Assembly: GCA_016806645.1 (NCBI GenBank)
Contig: JACSYO010001326.1
Span: 96,001-160,000, forward strand
Reading direction: 5' to 3'
Source of the DNA: Ophiodon elongatus
Lineage: Eukaryota > Chordata > Actinopteri > Perciformes > Hexagrammidae
DNA length: 64,000 bases
The notes under the pieces are model-generated. The model worked only from the letters and a program-made list of their open reading frames with translations. It was not told the origin of the DNA and made no database searches. Shown here piece by piece: positions 11,395-64,000 of the stretch (positions within the stretch are counted from its first letter, which is position 1; every line of letters starts with the position of its first letter). A program made the position numbers and the translations under genes.

Positions 11395-11724
11395 GTTCCT
11401 CCTCCTCCTCTTCCTCTTCCTTCTCCTCTTCCTCTTCCTTCTCCTCCTCCTCCTCCTCTTCCTCTTCTCCTTCTCTTCTTCCTCCTCCTCTTCCTCTTCC
11501 TCATCCTCCTCTTCCTCTTTCTCCTCCTCTTCTTCCTCCTCCTCTTCCTTCTCCTCCTCCTCTTCTTCCTCTTCCTCCTCCTCTTCCTCTTCCTCTTCTC
11601 CTTCTCTTCTTCCTCCTCCTCCTCTTCCTCATCCTCATCCTCCTCTTCCTCTTTCTCCTCCTCTTCTTCCTCCTCCTCTTCCTTCTCCTCCTCCTCTTCT
11701 TCCTCTTCCTCCTCCTCTTCCTCT

Positions 11725-11761
<37 letters not shown>

Positions 11762-11890
11762 TCTCTTCCTCTTCCTCTTCCTCTTCCTTCTCTTCCTCTT
11801 CCTTCTCCTCCTCTTCCTCCTTCTCCTCCTCCTCCTCCTCCTCCTCCTCCTCCTCCTCCTCCTCTTCTTCCTCCTCCTCCTCTTCCTCCG
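11395..11890 (+). repeat. TCC/TTC polypyrimidine tract
   Basis: About 500 nt of almost uninterrupted pyrimidine on the + strand, built from ctcctc and cttcct units. It lies within the probable ZMYND11 3' UTR and produces open frames without coding meaning. Confidence 0.92.
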
Positions 11891-12695
11891 CAGCTTTCTG
11901 ATTTTAATGTTTTTAATTTCTGGAAAGAGTTCCTTTAACGTTCTCTTGCTCTTCACCACGGTTCTCTGCGTGTCTCCCCATCATTGCACTACGTGTAAAT
12001 ACAGTTTTCTTCCTGCTCCATATTATATGTACATTGTAAATGTATTCACGAATACTCTGTTTCAGTTGTTTTGTGTGTTCGCAGTGATCCGGATGACTGT
12101 TGGTTCTAGTTTTGTACAATGTACAACCGTTAATCATATCGACTTCTGCAGCTCCGAGCTTCACGATGAGCTTTTTATTGTTACTGAACGCGGCGAGAGC
12201 TCCGCCTCCGATTTATCTGAATATTTCAAGGTATTTCAAACTAATAAAATTGTACGTTCTCCCCGAACTGACCCGCTCTGTGGATGGTGACATGTTTTAT
12301 GGTTTTTTTATTATTATTTTTTTTATATTCGTCCATCCAGCCGTAAAGAAAAAACAAAAGATTTCAGTGTGAAAACTTTTTGATGTCATTCCAGTTTGTA
12401 TGTTTTTTTTTTTTTTTTTAATTTTAATTTTTAAAACTGCATGATTAAAGATGTATGTATCCTTCTTCCTTTCCTTCTTCCTTTTTCCTTTCCTTTCCCC
12501 TCTTCGTGTAAAATAGAAACAGACCCGGTTGCGCTCCCTCAGAGTGAAGCAATATGACAATGATGCTCCTTTTTTTTTTTTTTTTTTTTTTTAATTTCTG
12601 GAACTTCAGTCTCTTGAAGCAGCGAGTAATCCATCAGATCGTCGGCCGTTACCGGACCTTTCGCTGTTCTTCTTCCTCAGTATTACAGCCCATAA

Positions 12696-12711
12696 TACCC
12701 CGTACGGGGTA
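12696..12711. repeat. Perfect 16-bp palindrome
   Basis: TACCCCGTACGGGGTA equals its own reverse complement. It lies in the less AT-rich, possibly conserved end of the ZMYND11 3' UTR. Confidence 0.85.
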
Positions 12712-12903
12712 GTTATGTGCTTCCAACGGGAACAAAAGCAGTGACGTTCCCTTTGTTCTCCTCTCGCAGGTCATCTTCTGTTCTGTCCATATGTAAACTA
12801 TTAATTGTGGCTTAACATTTTCTATGCTCCTGACATTTCTTTTTTTTTATGCTTTAGCTAGCAATATGTATATAAATATATTCTATGTGCTAACATGGAG
12901 GAA

Positions 12904-12909
12904 AATAAA
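12904..12909 (+). terminator. zmynd11: Candidate ZMYND11 polyadenylation signal AATAAA
   Basis: AATAAA is followed within 30 bases by the GT-rich stretch gttctggtgtttctgaatg, as expected for cleavage and polyadenylation. No further strong signal is seen on this strand before the gap to DIP2C. Confidence 0.5.
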
Positions 12910-12929
12910 TGTATCAACAAGTTCTGGTG

Positions 12930-13950
12930 TTTCTGAATGTTTTTTTAAATGTTTCAAAAAAAGAAATTGGTATTTGCAGATCTTATTTTAGTCCATATTT
13001 AGATTTCTGCTCAAAACACTGAAAGTATATATTGAAGATAATTTTGTCGTGTGGAATAACAAACGTATTGACTTGTTTTATGTTTTTTAATATGACATGA
13101 TTATTGTTGACTTATTTATGACAATTATATTATTGCATTTTTATGAAAAATTATACTGACTTTACATACATTTTAAATACCATGACCTTTTTATTAAATG
13201 TTTTTACATAATATAGTATAACTTTTTATAACATGATATAAAAATGGCCTTTGTCTTGATTATTTTCTGAAGACCTTTTTTAAAGTCCTATACTATGACT
13301 TATTTTAATATTTATGACTTTTTTCTGTGACATTTGTTGACATACTCGCCTTTTTTCATGATATTTTTTTTAAATTCTACATATACTATGACTTATTGAA
13401 ATTTTTTATACAATATTTTCATGATATTTTTGGGCATACCATAAATGTTTTTTTTCCCCCGACAGTTTTATTTTTACATGATATATTGTGATTTATTTCA
13501 TGACACGTTGATCACGAAAGCTTTTTCCAAGACATTTTTGATTTACTATATTAACCTTTTTTTAATAGACACATTTCTACAGTTTTTTTTGGGACATACT
13601 TTACTCAGTATAATAAATATCCCGAGAAATGTCATGAAAAAAGGTCAATGACTTTTCATTTTTCAAACTATGCTGTGACTAATCTATCATTTTTCTTTTC
13701 ATTACACAATTATTTTCCAACATTTTAATATCAGCTGCTATTTTTTCATCAAACATGTATAAATTACATTTTATCTTCTTCTGAATAACATTCTGAATTA
13801 AATCTAGACTTCCTTCTGGGACATCCATTGGAACTCAAAATAATCCAACATTAATATCACAACGCCGTTCCGTTCCTCTCGACGGCTTTAAGGCACTTGA
13901 ATATAGAACCTGCGGAAAACATCAGCAATAAATAAATCACAAACATTCCT
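12930..13950. other. Intergenic gap between convergent genes
   Basis: About 1 kb of AT-rich sequence with no exon-like frame. It carries degenerate repeats of a motif resembling TATGACTTTTTTATGACAT, related to 17395-17560 in the opposite sense. Confidence 0.55.
13020..13720. repeat. Degenerate TATGAC/ATGACA repeat
   Basis: Repeated, diverged words such as atgactt, tttttatgac and gacata, spaced about 20-60 nt. It is related in the reverse sense to 17395-17560. Confidence 0.5.
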
Positions 13951-13952
13951 CT

Positions 13953-13982
13953 TTTATTGTCAAAATTGCTGAAATATTTATT
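13953..13982 (-). terminator. dip2c: Candidate DIP2C polyadenylation signals
   Basis: On the - strand AATAAA occurs at 13977-13982 and at 13953-13958. A GT-rich stretch (gaatgtttgtgatt) follows the second, typical of a cleavage site. Confidence 0.45.
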
Positions 13983-16767
13983 TAATTGAAAGAACTCAAA
14001 TAAGACATTTTTTTTTTTATTATTTTAAAACCTTTAAAAAAAACATACCGGGGAGGGGACGACATACATTTTGCTGATACAAGAAAGAAAGAAAGTGAAG
14101 AAAGTGCTTTTTTTTTTGTTGTTTTTTGTTTTTTTCCTTCTCTCTTTTTCGGGTATTTTGAAACCGGAACATTCTCGTATTCCCGCGACCGTCGACGTCC
14201 CCGCGACCCCCGGGTACGTCCCCGTGACCCCGCGACCCCTCTAAAGGGCCTCCGGTTCGAACGCCTTCACATTCTGCTTCCTGTTCTCAGTCTTTTTTTT
14301 TATTCCTGTCGTGACATCACTGTAGGAGCCCTGATTGATCGGTCCGTGTAAAAAATATGAAGGACTTCTGACTCTGATATTTACAATAGTAGCGGCTGCT
14401 CAGCCTACCTGTTGTCACGGCGACGCTCGAGGATTCACCTTTTTTTTTTTTTTTTTTACCCCAAAATGAGTCCGGCGCCGCTCGTCGGTCTGTTTTCGAT
14501 TGAAGAGGGGTTTCGTAAAATGTTTTTTTTCTATTTAAAGATCAGAAACTCTGCTCGTTTACCTGGTAAAGGTGATATATGAAGAGTTCTGATCCAAAGT
14601 TGAGATATCCCTAATATTTTCTCCACCGACTCCAGTTACAAAAAAAAGTTTGTGGTTTTAATTTTTGTTTTATTATAAGATTTATTCATTTATAACCTCA
14701 AATTAGAAATTGTGCCCTGAAATTAATAAAACCTTCCATTGGACCACAGCTATTTAAGTGATCATGCATTAAGAGACAGTAAGTGGAAATGCCTCGTCAT
14801 GGAATCCAAAATGAGAATTTTGAAAGGGAGTTTTGTATAATGTAATGTTTATAATATTTAAATTAGTGCATAAAAAACAAACTATCACAGATGTTTGATG
14901 CTCGACTGAGTTGTAAACGTCGGGTATCGATGAGGAAGTGAAGAGATCACATGACTCCGATGTAAGAAGTCCAACTGAAGTTAATACGAGACTCAAGCAG
15001 CTTCAGATCAATAAACGTTGATCCTGTTAAACCATCTCCTCAGGACCGCTACGCTCTATGACGGGACCGCGGACGGGGAAAGACGTAATACAGGTGTTGC
15101 GTTAATTCAGACTTCATGAAATCTGAATTTATCCTGAGTTTAGTTTTTTTTTGGGGGGATTCTCAAACTACCCGTCAACTCTCTCAATAATACTGCAAGT
15201 CGGTGTAATCCACCAAAAAGAGATTATCAATAACCAAACGACATTCACATTATCTTTGACTCCAGCGAACCCTTAAAGTTAAAACTTACATGATATAAAG
15301 TTTTACTGCTGACGAACACAAGAGAGAGATTTTTGTTGTATTATTACGTAAATTTCTCACTTTGAAAAAAAAACATATTGAGCGCATAAATTAGAAATGT
15401 GAGGAATGATTTGAAATTTAAGGGCACAAATGACTCAGTTAACTTAATTGCTTAGTTATCAATTAAAGTTTTGGGGGGAAAAACGCGTCAAAACTTTTAC
15501 GGATTAATCAGATAAAAGTTTATGTTTTGGTTCAGAACTCTTCACGTGAAATAAAACTCAAAAGCTTCACTCCTAATTTGACTGATTTAAACATTTCAGA
15601 CCAACATGCAGGTAAAAAAAAAAAAAAAAACATTGCGTGTCAATCTGCTTCCGTATTGTGTGAATCCTTTACTTTTTAATATAAACTATAATTATATATT
15701 TCTGTTTCACCATAATATGCTTGACGCGAGTGCGTTTCACTCAAAATACAATGCTTTTTAGTTTTTTTTTTTTATATTAGCAAATATTCAAGAGCAAAAC
15801 ATTCTTGAACGTCTCGTCGTATACTTCTAAAAGAGAAACAAAATAAATTAAATCGGTTTCTTTTTGTACATACTTACATGATATGAATTGATGTATTGTT
15901 TTTGCTTCAGTCGAAGCGTGTTCGTACGGAAAAATAAACGCAGTTAAAAAGGCAGCAGCTGTTGGATATTAGCGCGCTGATTTCCCGCTGAGATGGGACG
16001 GACGGTTCGGAAAATAATGTAAAAATAAAAAAAATAAAAATAAATGTAACGCTTACAAAACGGAAAACAAGCTAGCATGAAACAAACGTGTAGTACCTCA
16101 TCGAAAAAAGTTGAAGGACCCTCCCCCCTCGTATCAAAACATAGCTCGCTCTTTGTAATCGGTCGATATCGTAAAATATCATTTTTCTCCACAGTCTGCT
16201 TTTTGTTTTTGTGTAAATATCCTTTTAAAAAAAAAAAAGAAAAAAAAAGAAATAGCCTAAAACTATTTTCCGAGGACGTGTTAGAAAACAAACAAAACAA
16301 AACAAGCGACTTCAGCAAAATACTCAACAGCAAAAAATGTTAAAGTGAGACACACGCAATTTAAAAGCCAGAATCTCGGCTAGCTAACGGCTAGCTTAGC
16401 TAACGGCTAGCTAACGGCTAGCTAACGGTTGTCCTCTCGTCCGCCAACCAGGACGCACGATTGCCACTTTTTTTCCGGTAAACAGTCGGGCATCGATGGG
16501 AGGACTTTCTCGATCTGGATTGGGGGGGTTTTGGCTGAGTGCAAAAAAATCTCGCCTCCTGCAAATGAAAACCACAGCCTGAACGCTGAGAAGCTAAACG
16601 TAACAGGTGGTTGGCTGCGACACGCGGCCTCGGGGTCAACGCCGCTAACTTCTCGTGCCTCGGGACTCCGGTTCCATTCGTTTCAGTCTCAGGAGCAGAG
16701 CGCGCCGTCTTTGCGTCGTCCTTAAACAGTCCTTCAATCCACCTCCGTCGTCGGCCACCGGGGGGCG
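13953..16767 (-). other. dip2c: Probable DIP2C 3' UTR
   Basis: About 2.8 kb downstream of the DIP2C stop on the - strand, with no open frame of note. A Pumilio-type TGTAAATA reads on the - strand at 14378-14385, and a cluster of CTAGC-type repeats lies at 16370-16430. The length suits DIP2C mRNAs, which have long 3' UTRs. Confidence 0.5.
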
Positions 16768-61319
<44,552 letters not shown>

Positions 61320-61368
61320 CTGAAGGCAGAGCACAAGGATTACGATGGTGAAACCACAGGAAGCACAC

Positions 61369-61384
61369 ACACACACGCACACGC

Positions 61385-61430
<46 letters not shown>
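61369..61430. repeat. (CA)n; (TG)n on transcript upstream of an acceptor
   Basis: CA array about 50 nt from the acceptor of exon 61228-61319. Confidence 0.9.
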
Positions 61431-61431
<1 letters not shown>

Positions 61432-62620
61432 CCTACAGGCCACATCATTACAGTGATGAACGTCTCTGGTATCTGGGCGCATGTTGTATTTCCCGTGCTC
61501 GCGCTACTCCAGGCAACGTGAACCCTTTTCCTCCAAACAACTTGAGAACCATTGTTTTGTTTTTCTAAATAACTGCAGCTTTAAATACCAGCCCCGTCTA
61601 TAAATACAGAATATATCATCTGACGTCTCCGATCGGTTTCATCGTGCCCGCCGGGCGCAGCTGGCTCTGTTCATTAATTCACTAAAACTCACAACAATAG
61701 AATCAATCAATCTTGTTTCTTGCCTACATTCAGACCGGCAGACGCAGATATCATGCACGAGCGAGCCGGCGTGGATCCCTCTTGGTTTGTCAGAGCTAAT
61801 GAATTGAAGAAAAAGGAGAGCTTCTGGTATTCCTCGAGGAAAAATGAGACAGAGGCAGAGGCAGAGGCAGAGCTACAGGTCGAAGATAAAGGAAGAATAT
61901 TGTAATGAATTCAGGATAAAGGGCCACAAAAACAACACATTGTGTCTTCCGGGAGCATAAAGTGTTTTTGTTTTTTAAATAAAATCTGCCTGGCGACAAG
62001 CTTACAGGCTTCTGATTGATCGCAGGAGAAATCCTTGGTTATAGACCGCCATGATGACAGTTAAGACGCATCAAATGATCAAACACTTCATCATTTTGGT
62101 AATTATTGTCTCTTAAACGCACCAACTCAAGTGCAGCGTTTGAAAAAAAATGTAATAAAATCACTAATGCAACTGATGGTAACCATGGATTCTGTCCTTA
62201 TTTTTATAAATGTTAAAACGCGATTGCCACCGATGGAAACTGAAGGCCAATTTCTCAAAATGGTTGCCGATGGCAACCTGGGGACCCTCACTGTCCAGCC
62301 CTGGTCCCAGCCATGATACGTAAGTCTTTAAAAAGTCTATATAATACTCTCGTACTCACTCAGTACTGTATCTGCCTCCATAATACATTCTCCTTTAAAT
62401 TTGAGTCAAGAAGAATCTGCTGGTCCTCCAGGTTCACACGTGGTCTTCTTAAACTACATCAAACACTTTACAGTTCAAACGTTTTGACCTCTAAGTCTCC
62501 GAACATGGTGATTTTTATTTTATGTATTTTTTGGAAGCGGTGCTCTTTCACTAGTGATTTTAACTGTTGACCCTTCAAAGCAAAGAAATGTTCCCTTTTC
62601 AGATTAATTTGAATATACAC
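61431..62620 (-). other. DIP2C intron, no exon seen
   Basis: Ordinary intronic sequence with the repeat remnant at 62220-62303 noted under 53447. Confidence 0.5.
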
Positions 62621-62621
62621 A

Positions 62622-62683
<62 letters not shown>

Positions 62684-62733
62684 AATAGCCATTCGGGCCT
62701 CTAAAAATATATATATATATATATATATTATTT

Positions 62734-62765
<32 letters not shown>

Positions 62766-62788
62766 TTTATATATATATATATATATAT

Positions 62789-62830
<42 letters not shown>

Positions 62831-62951
62831 GGCTATTCTGGCCTCTAAAAAAATATATATATATATATATATCATATATATATTATTTATATAAATATAA
62901 ATATATTTATATAAATATAAATATAAATATATATATATATATAAATATATT

Positions 62952-62998
<47 letters not shown>
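62622..62998. repeat. (CA)n and (TA)n compound array
   Basis: A CA run at 62632-62670, then long (TA)n blocks. The words tggcctctaaaaa and ttggctattctggcctct recur between TA blocks, with an inverted copy at 63003-63020. Confidence 0.92.
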
Positions 62999-62999
<1 letters not shown>

Positions 63000-63002
<3 letters not shown>

Positions 63003-63900
63003 TTAGAGGCCCGAATAGCTGAAACTCTCCAGTAATTCAACTCGAACCCCCTCCCTCCCGGAAAACACTGTATGACGTATTTGGTGACCCCTCAGATTTA
63101 TCGTGCGACCCCCTTGGACGGGTAACGGCTCCCTGATTGTGAACCACCGCTCTGCAGGTTGCTAATCATGTAGAAGCAGGCGCGACGGTCAGGAGTAAAA
63201 AAAACAAAGTGATTCCCATTCATTGCAGAAAAGTATTTTTGGAAACTACTGCAGTGACCGTGGATGAGTTTTGGGACGAGGATGCTCCACTTCAAGGGCC
63301 CTTCAGCAGTCACAGTGGGCTGCAGGGGACAAGCAGACATCCTCCCGCTGGGGGGGGGACACATGTTCAACAATCAGAGGAGAAGACTCCTGCGAGCATG
63401 TTGGAAAGCATCTCTCCCTCTGAAGAGCAGAAGAGTCCAAATCAGAGAGCTGCCGATGTAATCAGAGGGTTTCAGAGCCGAGCCGGGGCTCTCTTCTTTT
63501 TCCCTTCAGGATGACATTACTCAGCCAGCCCATGAAAGGCCCATCCAGCGGCCTTTTATTCCCCCGAGAGCGAGAGCGAGAGCGGGGAGCCGCCCAGTCG
63601 TCGGGTTTGATGTAATTGAAAAAAAAAAAAAAAAAAAAAGGCGCTTTTGTTCTGAAATTAGACGTCGGCCTGCCCGAGAGCAGCGGCTTCGCTCAGAAAA
63701 TGACTCCGAGGACAAAAACGGGTTCTCGCTGAGAGACGGCAGGTCACTCACGGAGCGCGTGTTCAACAGGAGGACGACACGACACCGCTGCACTCAGACG
63801 GCATGTCAGACGGGCAAAGCATCGGCTTTCAACTGATGCTTTGTCTCTCTCTCCACATGAAAATATCTCTCTCTCGCTCTCGCTCTCTCTCTCTCAAAGA
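63000..63900 (-). other. DIP2C intron, complex sequence without a recognised exon
   Basis: Open frames at 63209-63514 (+) and 63098-63373 (-) match nothing I know. A poly-A run lies at 63619-63639 and (CT)n runs near 63840-63895. Confidence 0.4.
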
Positions 63901-64000
63901 AGAAGAAGAAGAAGAAGAAGAAGACTTGAAACTAAAGACTGAGACCATAAAGTACTCTCATTTCGTTCATAAACTTCTACACAATCGGACTTCTTTTTGC
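63897..64000 (+). repeat. Diverged copy of the dispersed 73-bp-unit repeat, cut by the window end
   Basis: A (GAA)n run joins gaagacttgaaactaaagac and cataaacttctacacaatcg, which align with the family body at 18340-18450 with part of the body deleted. Confidence 0.6.

Larger units (their letters stand above)
7544..12930 (+). other. zmynd11: Probable ZMYND11 3' UTR
   Basis: Five kb of AT-rich sequence without a gene after the stop. It holds a (CA)n run at 7635-7670, a 45-bp inverted repeat at 10763-10910, a 500-nt polypyrimidine tract at 11395-11890, and a more balanced block at 11900-12900 with a Pumilio-type TGTAAATA at 11994-12001. Several AATAAA hexamers occur; the one at 12904-12909 has the best GT-rich downstream context. 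The exact end is inferred, and earlier poly(A) sites are possible. Confidence 0.55.

Noticed and set aside
11382..12290. 302-codon + strand open frame of Ser/Leu/Pro/Phe
   Set aside because: It reads the polypyrimidine tract in the ZMYND11 3' UTR; purely compositional.
63209..63514. 101-codon + strand frame
   Set aside because: No family recognised and overlapped by an open frame on the other strand; no supporting signals.

Overview
The window is vertebrate nuclear DNA, almost certainly from a teleost fish. It has intron-split genes with GT-AG junctions, intron lengths from tens of bases to several kb, very dense (CA)n, (GA)n, (TA)n and minisatellite arrays, and fish-type dispersed repeats. 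There are no bacterial, phage or organelle features. No tRNA, rRNA or CRISPR array was seen.

Two genes lie tail to tail, as their human orthologues do on chromosome 10p15. On the + strand, positions 203-7543 hold the last nine coding exons of ZMYND11 (BS69). They encode the end of the bromodomain, a zinc-binding segment, the PWWP domain, a coiled coil and the C-terminal MYND finger. Its 3' UTR may reach a polyadenylation signal at 12904. On the - strand, positions 61319 down to 16768 hold 29 constitutive exons of DIP2C (disco-interacting protein 2 homologue C) plus one probable 30-nt microexon. They encode about 1,203 C-terminal residues: nearly all of both adenylate-forming (FAAL-like) domains. 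The DIP2C 5' end (DMAP1-binding region) lies beyond 64000. About 1 kb separates the two predicted 3' ends. I joined the exons by hand; every junction keeps the reading frame.

Layout: 1-7543 ZMYND11 exons and introns; 7544-12930 its probable 3' UTR; 12930-13950 AT-rich intergenic gap; 13953-16767 probable DIP2C 3' UTR; 16768-61319 DIP2C coding exons and introns; 61320-64000 DIP2C intron. The introns hold an internally deleted hAT transposon with a perfect 8-bp target-site duplication (23234-24734), and six or more copies of a dispersed repeat. Several of those copies carry 73-bp tandem units, each with a CTCF-like motif.

The most unusual signal is where the simple repeats sit relative to splice sites. 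On the transcript strand, CA repeats follow at least six DIP2C donors within a few bases, UG repeats abut several acceptors, and pyrimidine tracts of about 150 to 650 nt run directly into four acceptors. In addition, a 41-bp tandem repeat has triplicated one complete donor site (61146-61228), and a 30-nt in-frame microexon lies at 26077-26106. No novel protein system was found; the candidates of interest concern splicing and chromatin architecture.
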